From DALYDK01 sp964477125 (GTDB lineage Bacteria > Patescibacteriota > Saccharimonadia > Saccharimonadales > CAIOMD01), in contig CAYZCZ010000023.1 in the NCBI GenBank assembly GCA_964477125.1, positions 1 to 13,027 on the forward strand: DNA of 13,027 nucleotides, written 5' to 3'. The translations under genes were made by a program, and so were the position numbers. The notes under the pieces were generated by a model. The model searched no databases and was not told where the DNA came from. It worked only from the letters and a program-made list of their open reading frames with translations. Shown here piece by piece: positions 1 to 6,412 of this stretch (the first letter of the stretch is position 1; every line of letters starts with the position of its first letter).

Positions 1-2
1 TC

Positions 3-803
3 AATGCTCAAATTACTCAAGCAACAGCTGTTGAGGCCGTTGTAGATAAGCCACAATTAGTAGCAGGTGGCACAAAATCACGTCAAGATATACAAAAATA
101 TACCGCCCAAAGTGGTGAAAGTATAGCTACAATTGCCGAAAAATTTGGTGTTAATGCCGATACTATTAAATGGTCAAATGGTATAACTACAGATACAGTA
201 AATGCTACCAAAGAATTAACCATACCACCTCGTAATGGAATTGTTTATCAAGTTAAGGCTGGTGATACCGTTGACACACTTGCATCAACATACAGCGCAT
301 CTAAAGAACAAATAATTGCATTTAATGATATTGAAATTGCTGGAAAATTACCTGTTGGTGAGAATATTCTCATACCTGACGGTAAAAAGCCTGCTGATCC
401 AGTTCCTGTTGCAACTTCTACACGTAGGACTGCAACTGCATCTTCAACGCCTACATCATCTTCATCGACATATGGTTTTATCGCTCGGTATGGTGGCAAT
501 GGATATGTACCTGGTTACTGTACTTACTACGCTGCATCAAGAGTTTCTATTCCTTCTAACTGGGGAAATGCTAATACTTGGGATAACCGTGCAAGAGCAA
601 GTGGCTGGACTGTAAGCTCTGTACCTGTTGCAGGTGCTATATTCCAAACTGATGCTGGCTGGGCTGGACATGTAGGTATCGTAGAAGAAGTGCATGGCGA
701 TGGAACAATTACTGTTTCTGATATGAACGGATTCTCAGGATTTGGTAGAGTTGGATCTGGAAGAGTGCCAGCATCCGCTTATCCAAACTACATCTACCGT
801 TAA
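3..803 (+). CDS. LysM-LysM-CHAP secreted peptidoglycan hydrolase (5' end missing)
   Basis: Only the last 266 codons are visible; the frame is open from base 3 and stops with TAA at 801-803. In visible residue numbering there are two LysM-type modules, about 33-75 and 82-125, each ending in an I-P-P or I-P-D turn; LysM modules bind peptidoglycan glycans. A Ser/Thr/Pro-rich linker (about 131-156) leads into a C-terminal CHAP domain (about 160-266). The likely catalytic Cys is C173 (GYCTYYAASR) and the His is H223 (GHVGIVEEV). D240 or N242 is a candidate third residue, and the WGNA..W stretch at 187-193 is typical of CHAP. CHAP enzymes act as amidases or endopeptidases on peptide stems or cross-bridges. 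The protein is expected to be exported, but its signal peptide lies outside the window. Roles could be cell separation or, in an epibiont, attack on a host wall. Domain assignment is strong; target bond and role are unknown. femX follows 48 bases downstream on the same strand. Confidence 0.88.
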   Translation, partial: NAQITQATAVEAVVDKPQLVAGGTKSRQDIQKYTAQSGESIATIAEKFGVNADTIKWSNGITTDTVNATKELTIPPRNGIVYQVKAGDTVDTLASTYSASKEQIIAFNDIEIAGKLPVGENILIPDGKKPADPVPVATSTRRTATASSTPTSSSSTYGFIARYGGNGYVPGYCTYYAASRVSIPSNWGNANTWDNRARASGWTVSSVPVAGAIFQTDAGWAGHVGIVEEVHGDGTITVSDMNGFSGFGRVGSGRVPASAYPNYIYR

Positions 804-826
804 ATTCAATCACGTGTCGACTTGCA

Positions 827-835
827 TGCTACAAT
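827..835 (+). promoter_or_regulatory. Extended -10 promoter element upstream of femX
   Basis: TGC followed by TACAAT forms an extended -10 element (TGnTAnaAT type) in the 48-base gap after the CHAP gene. Transcription would start around base 842, giving a leader of about 10 bases before the ATG at 852. No convincing -35 box is seen, which is tolerable for extended -10 promoters. Confidence 0.5.
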
Positions 836-851
836 AATCAACAATATATTT

Positions 852-1820
852 ATGGCATTAAATTTGAAACAAAGACACTATTTGCAAAGTTCCGACTGGG
901 GTGAATTCCAACAGGCTTTGGGTAAAAAAATAGTATCCAGGCAGGGTAATGGGTGGTCTTATCAAGCACTGATAGGTCCTAACCCCGGTAGAGTTGCCAA
1001 ATACTTAAAATGTGTATTCTTGCCATACGGTCCCACTTTTGATAACTTAGAATCTTTAAAACATGCGTTAGCAGATATCGATTCTTTAGCGAAAGAAGAA
1101 AAAGCTGATCAAATTGTTGTCGAACCATATTGCATAGGTAACTATACATCTATCGATAATGCAATGGTTGGCTATAAAAAGCTAACTAGCCCTAGGCAAC
1201 CCGAGCTAACTTTGATTACTGATTTATCTAAACCCTGGGATGAAGTGCTATTGGGTATGTCTAAAACCAATAGATATCAGTGGCGCTATCTGGAACGAGA
1301 TAAAATAAGTTTTGAGAAAACATATGATTCTAAGGATATTGCTGATTTTGCGGATATGATGCGCCAAACATCAGACCGTACTGGAGCACGTTTCCCATCA
1401 ATGTCATATTACACAAGTATGATTCAGCAGTTGGGGCCAAAAAAGCGTGCAGGGGTGGTCTACGGCCTTCACAACGGCGAACGAATGGTGGGGACTTTAT
1501 ATGTTGATGATGTTGAGGCCAAACGGAGATATTACCTTTACGCTGGATCCTTCGATAAAATGAGAGATCTTAAGGTGGCTTTAAACGCGACTCTTGTGAT
1601 GTATTTGCAAAAAGATGCCCAAGCACAAGGCTTAGTTAGCTTAGATTATTTTGGAGTAGCACCCATAGATGCCGACAAAAATCATAAATGGTATGGGCTT
1701 AGTAAGTTTAAAAGGTCATTAGGTGGCGAAGATATTATCACTTTAGGAACATGGGAAAAACCAGTTCATAAAATTAAGTATAAGGTTGTAAAAATAGTGC
1801 AAAAAGTTGTGTCTAGGTAA
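852..1820 (+). CDS. FemX/FemAB-family peptidoglycan bridge peptidyltransferase
   Basis: This 322-residue protein belongs to the FemAB family, which transfers amino acids from aminoacyl-tRNA to the peptide stem of lipid II at the cytoplasmic membrane face, building interpeptide bridges. Visible family features are the N-terminal YLQSSDWGEFQ (10-20), FLPYGP (56-61), a basic region around 136-150 (MSKTNRYQWRYLERD), YYLYAGSF (227-234) and the C-terminal HKWYGLSKFKRSLGG (278-292). The last is the family's most recognisable block. Length is somewhat below the roughly 400-420 residues of staphylococcal FemA/B and near the FemX size of about 335. I chose the ATG at 852. The frame stays open to a TTG at 822, but that would add ten residues without family similarity and would overlap the probable -10 element. 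There is no Shine-Dalgarno. The neighbour upstream is a wall hydrolase. Which amino acid is added cannot be read from sequence. Confidence 0.88.
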   Translation: MALNLKQRHYLQSSDWGEFQQALGKKIVSRQGNGWSYQALIGPNPGRVAKYLKCVFLPYGPTFDNLESLKHALADIDSLAKEEKADQIVVEPYCIGNYTSIDNAMVGYKKLTSPRQPELTLITDLSKPWDEVLLGMSKTNRYQWRYLERDKISFEKTYDSKDIADFADMMRQTSDRTGARFPSMSYYTSMIQQLGPKKRAGVVYGLHNGERMVGTLYVDDVEAKRRYYLYAGSFDKMRDLKVALNATLVMYLQKDAQAQGLVSLDYFGVAPIDADKNHKWYGLSKFKRSLGGEDIITLGTWEKPVHKIKYKVVKIVQKVVSR

Positions 1821-1828
1821 GCACCTAG
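1813..1828 (+). other. Small hairpin across the femX stop codon
   Basis: CTAGGT and ACCTAG form a perfect 6-bp stem around the 4-base loop AAGC, with the femX stop codon partly inside. It sits just upstream of the obgE promoter. It is not followed by a T run, so I do not call it an intrinsic terminator; it may be a weak 3'-end structure or chance. Confidence 0.3.
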
Positions 1829-1848
1829 TATTTACCTCTGTTAGCCCG

Positions 1849-1854
1849 TATAAT
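1849..1854 (+). promoter_or_regulatory. -10 box (TATAAT) of obgE, leaderless-type promoter
   Basis: A perfect consensus TATAAT ends 8 bases before the obgE ATG. The usual distance from -10 to start site puts transcription initiation at about 1861-1863, on or next to the A of the start codon. The obgE start is fixed by protein similarity, so this is one of the firmest cases for a leaderless message in the window. No clear -35 element is visible. Confidence 0.7.
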
Positions 1855-1862
1855 GTTACTTA

Positions 1863-3134
1863 ATGTTTGTAGATAAAGTCCAAGTTATATTAAAAGCCGG
1901 TAACGGTGGCAACGGTGTTGTTAGTTTTAGGCATGAAATATATGTTGATAAAGGTGGCCCAGATGGTGGCGATGGTGGTCGTGGCGGTAACGTAGTAGTT
2001 GTAGCTAGCCGTAACGAAAACACCCTAGCTACTTTTAGGTATAAAAAACGACTGAGTGCCAAAGATGGCCAGGCTGGCAGTAAGCAAAATAAGCATGGTA
2101 AAAATGGTCAAGATTTAATTATTAAGGTACCGGTCGGCACGGTTATTTTAAAAGATGCTGAAATTATTGCTGATTTATCCGAAGATGATAGCCAGGTAAT
2201 TATTGCTAAAGGAGGTGACGGAGGCTATGGTAATGCTCATTTTACTTCGTCTGTTAGGCAGGCTCCTAAAGTTGCCGAAAAAGGTGAGCCTGGTGATGAG
2301 CTAGAAGTTACCCTAGAGTTAAGAATGATTGCCGATGTTGGCTTAGTTGGTTTACCAAATGCTGGTAAAAGTACTTTTTTAAGTGTTGTTAGCAATGCTC
2401 GCCCAGAAATTGCCAACTACCCTTTCACAACACTCAAGCCAAATTTAGGCGTAGTGGACCTAGGTAGGGACAATTCACTACTCATTGCTGATATACCAGG
2501 CTTAATAGAAGGTGCCAGTCAGGGAAAGGGTCTAGGGGATGATTTTTTAAGGCACGTGTCTAGGTGTAAGGTTTTATTACACCTAATTGATTCGACTGGC
2601 GATGATGTAGCTTCGGACTATAAAGTTATTAGGAAAGAACTAGCCAACTATAGCAAAGTACTCGCTAAGAAACCTGAAATTATAGCTCTTGCTAAAGTTG
2701 ATTTAATAGATTCCGACATCGCGGATTATCAAAAAGAGCAATTATTAAAAGTAGCTAAAAAGGTTCCTATATATTCAATCTCTTCACAGGCCCACATACT
2801 TACTAAAGAATTATTAGCCGAATTGTTTCAGCTAGTTGCTAAGCAAAATAAGGTCACAAACAAGAAAAAGGCAGAAAAAGTTGATACTGTAATAAAACTT
2901 AAAGAAAACCCTGATAAGTGGAAAATTAAACAAGAGGGTGACCGCTGGATTGTAACTGGTCATAAAATTGAAAAATTTGCTCGTAGGACAGACTTTGATA
3001 ATGAACACGGCATAGCTAGGTTAAGGGATATTATGAAGAAAATGGGTATTATGAGGGAGCTAGAAAAGCGAAAAATTGATCCTGAAGTTAAAATAATTAT
3101 TGGCAACCCAAAAGTCGGAGAAATAAGCTTCTAA
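1863..3134 (+). CDS. obgE: Obg-family GTPase ObgE/CgtA
   Basis: This is a ribosome-associated GTPase of the Obg family, involved in large-subunit maturation and stress or growth control. Three domains are visible in its 423 residues. The glycine-rich Obg fold (about 1-157) starts MFVDKVQV and contains repeated GG and GDGG turns. The G domain (about 158-325) has G1 GLPNAGKST at 163-171 and G3 DIPGLIEGA at 210-218. The OCT domain (about 343-419) begins after a basic linker. The MFVD start is characteristic, so ATG 1863 is secure. One oddity is the G4 guanine-specificity motif, which reads AKVD at 277-280 instead of the usual NKxD; the Lys and Asp are kept but the Asn is Ala. G5 is probably within SISSQA. 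Transcription probably starts at or near the ATG. sbcB follows after 3 bases and is probably co-transcribed. Confidence 0.96.
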   Translation: MFVDKVQVILKAGNGGNGVVSFRHEIYVDKGGPDGGDGGRGGNVVVVASRNENTLATFRYKKRLSAKDGQAGSKQNKHGKNGQDLIIKVPVGTVILKDAEIIADLSEDDSQVIIAKGGDGGYGNAHFTSSVRQAPKVAEKGEPGDELEVTLELRMIADVGLVGLPNAGKSTFLSVVSNARPEIANYPFTTLKPNLGVVDLGRDNSLLIADIPGLIEGASQGKGLGDDFLRHVSRCKVLLHLIDSTGDDVASDYKVIRKELANYSKVLAKKPEIIALAKVDLIDSDIADYQKEQLLKVAKKVPIYSISSQAHILTKELLAELFQLVAKQNKVTNKKKAEKVDTVIKLKENPDKWKIKQEGDRWIVTGHKIEKFARRTDFDNEHGIARLRDIMKKMGIMRELEKRKIDPEVKIIIGNPKVGEISF

Positions 3135-3137
3135 AAT

Positions 3138-4589
3138 ATGGAAAAAACTAATAATGAATTTTATTTTTACGATTTAGAGACAACTGGCTTGTCGGCTCGG
3201 GAAGACAGAATAATGCAATTTGCCGGCCAGCGTACAACCAAAGACCTAGAACCTATTGGCGAACCAGATAATATTTTCATTAAGCTAACCCCAGATATTT
3301 TACCAAGTCCAGATGCTGTAATGGTGACCGGAATTACTCCACAAAAAACTTTGCAAGATGGAATTAGCGAAGTTGAGTTTTTAAACTATTTTTACGAAAA
3401 TATCGCCAAACCTGGTACCGTTTTTACTGGTTTTAATACTATTCGTTTCGACGACGAATTTATGCGATTTTTAAATTATCGTAATTTTTATGATGCTTAT
3501 GAGTGGCAATGGAGTGACAACAGGGGAAAATGGGATGTTTTAGACGTAGTACGTATGACCAGAGCGCTAAGACCAGATGGTATTAAATGGCCTTTTAATA
3601 GCGAAGGAAAACCTGTCAACAAGCTTGAACTACTAACAGAACTAAATAACTTGCAACATGAAAATGCCCATGATGCTGTAAGTGACGTGATTGCTACTAT
3701 TGCTGTAGCTAAACTGGTTAAGCAGAAACAACCAAAACTTTTTGAATATTTGTATAACATGCGGAGTAAAAATTCGGTAGAAAACCTAGTATCAACTGGA
3801 CAACCGTTTGTTTATACCTCGGGCATGTATGATAACGCATATGAAAAAACAACTGTTGCAGTAGCAGTAGGCCAGCATCCTAATCAACAAGGAACCTTCA
3901 TAGTATATGATTTAAGATACGATCCCTCTAAAATAGTCGATATGCAAGTCAATGAGCTGTTGGAAATGTATGAAAACAGATTTTCAAAAGATAGCGATAG
4001 ATTGCCATTTAAATTGTTGCATAGCAATAAGTGTCCAAGTGTGGCGCCATTAAATGTATTAAATAATGAAAATAAACAGAAATTGTCAATAGACTTGGAG
4101 GTAATAGAAAAAAATTATCAGCAGTTACAAGCTAATCCTGGTTTTGGAGATAAGCTTGGTGATGTTTTTGTAAAATCTGCAGAAGCTACGCAAGCAAAAT
4201 TTATAACGGATAATACAGAAGTAGATAGCCAGTTATATGATGGATTTTTTAATGGACCTGATAAAACCAAAATGCGGGTTGTAAGAAGTTCAAATGCCGA
4301 GCAACTAGCAGATCTTAATTTGGACTTTACTGATCCGCGACTTAGCGGATTATTAACATTGTATAAAGCTAGGCAGTTCGCCAATAGTTTAAACCCAGAA
4401 GAAGAAGCCACGTGGCGTGATTTTTGCAAATTCAAACTCCTTGGTGGCAGTAAGGGTAAATCAAAGGCTGAAAAATATTTTAAACGGCTAGAAGAACTGG
4501 CTGAAATTAATCATTCGGACCCTGAAAAAGTATATTTACTAGAAGAACTACAACTTTACGGCCAAAGTATTTTGCCAGAAGATTATTAA
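3138..4589 (+). CDS. sbcB: Exodeoxyribonuclease I (ExoI, SbcB), DEDDh exonuclease
   Basis: This 483-residue protein matches the whole exonuclease I family (E. coli ExoI is about 475 residues), a processive 3'-5' single-strand DNA exonuclease used in recombination and mismatch repair. The DEDDh active site is complete: D12 and E14 (FYDLETTG), D106 (RFDDE), H178 and D183 (NAHDAVSD). Also family-typical are TGITPQK (64-70), YRNFYDAYEW (114-123), WDVLDVVR (132-139) and RALRPDGIKWP (142-152). The middle and C-terminal parts correspond to the SH3-like and helical domains that form the DNA clamp in ExoI structures. The ATG lies 3 bases after the obgE stop, with no well-spaced Shine-Dalgarno (a GGAG sits about 17 bases upstream), so translation is probably coupled to obgE. 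Exonuclease I is best known from Gammaproteobacteria, so its presence in a CPR-like genome is notable. Confidence 0.95.
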   Translation: MEKTNNEFYFYDLETTGLSAREDRIMQFAGQRTTKDLEPIGEPDNIFIKLTPDILPSPDAVMVTGITPQKTLQDGISEVEFLNYFYENIAKPGTVFTGFNTIRFDDEFMRFLNYRNFYDAYEWQWSDNRGKWDVLDVVRMTRALRPDGIKWPFNSEGKPVNKLELLTELNNLQHENAHDAVSDVIATIAVAKLVKQKQPKLFEYLYNMRSKNSVENLVSTGQPFVYTSGMYDNAYEKTTVAVAVGQHPNQQGTFIVYDLRYDPSKIVDMQVNELLEMYENRFSKDSDRLPFKLLHSNKCPSVAPLNVLNNENKQKLSIDLEVIEKNYQQLQANPGFGDKLGDVFVKSAEATQAKFITDNTEVDSQLYDGFFNGPDKTKMRVVRSSNAEQLADLNLDFTDPRLSGLLTLYKARQFANSLNPEEEATWRDFCKFKLLGGSKGKSKAEKYFKRLEELAEINHSDPEKVYLLEELQLYGQSILPEDY

Positions 4590-4600
4590 TAACAAAAGAT

Positions 4601-4879
4601 TTATATAGATATTAGTTTCAAATGTTCAGAAAGCTTCTTTTTATATGCTGACGCTAATTGTTTTTTACTATATTTCATAACTTTGTAGAATATTAATAGC
4701 CCAAATACAAAAAGCATGAATATATATAGTTGATAATAGTTCAATTGAATCGAGGTTCCCGGAATAACGCCCAGAACGAATAATCCTATCAATTCTTTTT
4801 CGAAATTATAGTATGAAAATCTTTCGTACAAATTAAAAATTGGTATAGAAAAATTAAGTAAACTAAAAAGCCACCACAT
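4601..4879 (-). CDS. Small membrane protein, unrecognised (92 aa)
   Basis: I do not recognise a family. The 92-residue product is strongly hydrophobic and aromatic, with probable membrane segments at about 1-17, 30-45 and 50-67 (YQLYIFMLFVFGLL...). A Lys-rich tail (about 68-87, KYSKKQLASAYKKK) would lie in the cytoplasm by the positive-inside rule. Evidence that it is a real gene: it fills an otherwise empty stretch between sbcB and the PGPGW gene. A Shine-Dalgarno AGAGG sits 7 bases before the ATG (plus-strand 4887-4891). It also lies 31 bases downstream of the PGPGW gene on the same strand, as a second operon gene would. It converges on sbcB with 11 bases between the stops. Confidence 0.6.
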   Translation of the reverse strand: MWWLFSLLNFSIPIFNLYERFSYYNFEKELIGLFVLGVIPGTSIQLNYYQLYIFMLFVFGLLIFYKVMKYSKKQLASAYKKKLSEHLKLISI

Positions 4880-4886
4880 GTAAAAA

Positions 4887-4891
4887 CCTCT
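4887..4891 (-). promoter_or_regulatory. Shine-Dalgarno of the small membrane protein gene
   Basis: On the minus strand AGAGG is followed by 7 bases and the ATG at 4879. It is one of only two well-placed Shine-Dalgarno sequences in the window and supports this short gene and its start. A CATAAT at plus-strand 4897-4902 could act as a secondary -10 box. Confidence 0.55.
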
Positions 4892-4910
4892 GTCTTATTA
4901 TGCTATTACA

Positions 4911-5351
4911 TTAAAACAAATTTTTAAAAAAAGCAATAATATTTTTTGTTAGCTTTAGCGTTATATGTTGAATTTTATAGATACGATTGCGATTAAAAAG
5001 AAATTCCGTAATACCTAAAATAATTAGCGGGAACCCCAAATACATTAAAATTTTATTAGGCTTATCTATTACTAAATACATGCCTAAAGTGGCTAATAGG
5101 ACCGACATAAAATCATGTATAATCTGAATCTTGCCATTTGTTGGAAATATAATTTTTGCAAGATCTTCGCCTTTATCTCTTAGCTTAATTAGTATATTTT
5201 CTGCCCATTTATTATTAATTGCTAGTAAACCAAGACCAGCTAAAAGTAGCGGTATTCCTCCTGGTCCAGGTATCCAACCTAGTAATAAAGCACCAATAAG
5301 TAGCAATATTCCAACAAAATCTGTTAAATATCGCCTAAAATGTTTTTTCAT
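4911..5351 (-). CDS. PGPGW-family transmembrane protein
   Basis: This is a 146-residue integral membrane protein with the motif of the PGPGW (putative transmembrane) family. Here it reads GWIPGPGGIPLLLAG (25-39), between two hydrophobic segments (about 10-25 and 31-46). Two more probable membrane helices lie at about 80-96 and 101-117, with a basic C-terminal tail (121-146). The amphipathic stretch at 47-70 is probably cytoplasmic. The family has no well-established biochemical function, and I infer none. I chose the ATG at 5351 rather than the upstream TTG at 5420. The internal ATG starts the typical basic residues before the first helix (MKKHFRRY) and is preceded by an extended -10 box 7 bases away. 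The longer form would contain that promoter and lacks a Shine-Dalgarno. The small membrane gene follows in the same direction and is probably co-transcribed. Confidence 0.82.
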   Translation of the reverse strand: MKKHFRRYLTDFVGILLLIGALLLGWIPGPGGIPLLLAGLGLLAINNKWAENILIKLRDKGEDLAKIIFPTNGKIQIIHDFMSVLLATLGMYLVIDKPNKILMYLGFPLIILGITEFLFNRNRIYKIQHITLKLTKNIIAFFKNLF

Positions 5352-5358
5352 TGGATTT

Positions 5359-5367
5359 ATTATCTCA
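5359..5367 (-). promoter_or_regulatory. Extended -10 promoter of the PGPGW gene
   Basis: On the minus strand, TGA followed by GATAAT forms an extended -10 element that ends 7 bases before the ATG at 5351. This places transcription start on or next to the start codon (leaderless type) and supports the shorter start for this gene. Confidence 0.55.
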
Positions 5368-5489
5368 TAATAGGGGTAAGTTTGAAAAAACCGATCAGCG
5401 AACAATACTATTTTGGTCAAATTAACAACTTTATGTTTACATTTTACAAAATCAGGAATAAATTATGGGTAGGGTATAGACACAAAAAC

Positions 5490-5495
5490 TATAAA
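5490..5495 (+). promoter_or_regulatory. Possible -10 box of the 266-aa gene
   Basis: TATAAA lies 34 bases before the ATG at 5530 and would give a leader of about 25-30 bases containing the strong Shine-Dalgarno. TATAGA at 5475-5480 is an alternative. Neither has a clear -35 partner, so the assignment is weak. The 178-base gap 5352-5529 otherwise holds only the divergent PGPGW promoter. Confidence 0.3.
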
Positions 5496-5516
5496 ACTAT
5501 TTTGCAATGTGAAGTT

Positions 5517-5524
5517 AGGAAGGA
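5517..5524 (+). promoter_or_regulatory. Strong Shine-Dalgarno of the 266-aa gene
   Basis: AGGAAGGA ends 5 bases before the ATG at 5530. It decides the start: an upstream in-frame GTG at 5509 would place this element inside the coding region. It is the best Shine-Dalgarno in the window. Confidence 0.75.
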
Positions 5525-5529
5525 CTACA

Positions 5530-6330
5530 ATGCTACGAAATAAAAGAAATGGTGGAGTGCAAAACTTTGAAGATGCTAGCGATTTAGATGTAGTTATAAG
5601 TCGTGAAATTGATACATCAGTATCAAGAGAGTTAAAAAATAGTTTAGATTTAGTTGAAAAAACTACTAGGGGTGTAGTTAATCCAATGAAAGTTGGCCAT
5701 ATTAGTTTGAGGATTTTAGGATCGGAATCTCTTAAAAACTCATTGGGCATTAGAAAAGGCCGAAACTATTATATTGACCATGAAAAACTACAGTATATTG
5801 AAGATGAAATTAATAAAGATAATGCCGTTGAGCTGATGGCCTTGGAAGTTCAGGATAAACACGAGCCTTTTTGTGTTGATAGTGAAAATGATCAGCTAAT
5901 TGCTATGTTCAGTGATTCGAACGAGTCTTATGCCAACGACAGGTTGTATATCAAACGTAAAGTTATGGACTATCTAAAAGTAGATACTTTATCAAATAGT
6001 GAAATTGATGAATTAGCAGAGCCTGCTCAGCCTGATTTAGCCGTAGCAAACATTAGTAGAAATATGGTAACAAGCGATCAATTACAAGGTTTGCTAGAAG
6101 ACCCGAACTATTTTATTAGAGAAGCAATTCATAGCAATTTAGATAAAGCCTATAAGATTAATAGCAAAGAACCTATTCCAGAGTTAATTATTTTTGGGGG
6201 GTTTAAAGTAGCTCTTCGCCAACGACGACCAAATCATTTTGGTATTAAAGATCAGGCTGATAGCCTTGGCAAGCATCGGTTCGATAAAAACGGTAGGTTG
6301 GTTAGAGTCCAGGAATTAGAGTATGTATAA
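5530..6330 (+). CDS. Hypothetical soluble protein, unrecognised (266 aa)
   Basis: I do not recognise this protein or any domain in it. It has 266 residues, no signal peptide or membrane segment, a single Cys (C115), and mixed charged composition with many Asp, Glu, Lys and Arg. The first 45 residues are polar and may be disordered or helical (about 12-45). The centre (54-210) looks mixed alpha/beta, and the C-terminal 40 residues are basic (ALRQRRPNHFG around 228-238, then KHRFDKNGR). An asparagine- and aspartate-rich stretch lies at about 117-137. The start is set by the Shine-Dalgarno at 5517-5524. Unlike most neighbours it is preceded by a Shine-Dalgarno and a longer leader. It is divergent from the PGPGW gene and followed by uvrA after 82 bases. 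It could be a lineage-specific cytoplasmic protein; no function is inferred. Confidence 0.85.
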   Translation: MLRNKRNGGVQNFEDASDLDVVISREIDTSVSRELKNSLDLVEKTTRGVVNPMKVGHISLRILGSESLKNSLGIRKGRNYYIDHEKLQYIEDEINKDNAVELMALEVQDKHEPFCVDSENDQLIAMFSDSNESYANDRLYIKRKVMDYLKVDTLSNSEIDELAEPAQPDLAVANISRNMVTSDQLQGLLEDPNYFIREAIHSNLDKAYKINSKEPIPELIIFGGFKVALRQRRPNHFGIKDQADSLGKHRFDKNGRLVRVQELEYV

Positions 6331-6396
6331 TCAGTAAATAGCTAGAGATTTTTACACATACACTGTTAGGGACTAGAAAAATACTTCATTTTAGCG

Positions 6397-6402
6397 TAGA
6401 AT
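6397..6402 (+). promoter_or_regulatory. -10 box (TAGAAT) of uvrA
   Basis: TAGAAT ends 10 bases before the uvrA ATG, so the 5' leader would be about 1-4 bases. There is no Shine-Dalgarno. A LexA-type or other damage-response operator was looked for and not seen. Confidence 0.5.
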
Positions 6403-6412
6403 ACACTGTTAC

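Noticed and set aside
316..615. A 99-codon plus-strand open frame inside the CHAP gene.
   Set aside because: The overlapping frame encodes clear LysM and CHAP domains; this one is a low-complexity Leu/His-rich shadow.
811..829. Three 6-bp palindromes close together (CACGTG, GTCGAC, GCATGC), resembling a cloning-vector polylinker or a regulator site.
   Set aside because: Only short pieces match a polylinker order, no vector sequence flanks them, and the surrounding bases continue smoothly between two genes. Chance is the simplest reading.
822..851. TTG at 822 as the femX start.
   Set aside because: It adds ten residues without family similarity, has no Shine-Dalgarno, and would overlap the probable extended -10 element. 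ATG 852 is better.
5352..5420. TTG at 5420 as the PGPGW gene start.
   Set aside because: The extra 23 residues do not fit the family and would contain the extended -10 box located 7 bases before the ATG at 5351.
6331..6412. SOS-type (LexA) operator before uvrA.
   Set aside because: No palindromic CTGT-N8-ACAG or GAAC-N4-GTTC type site is present in the 82-base gap; single CTGT copies occur but without a paired half-site at proper spacing.
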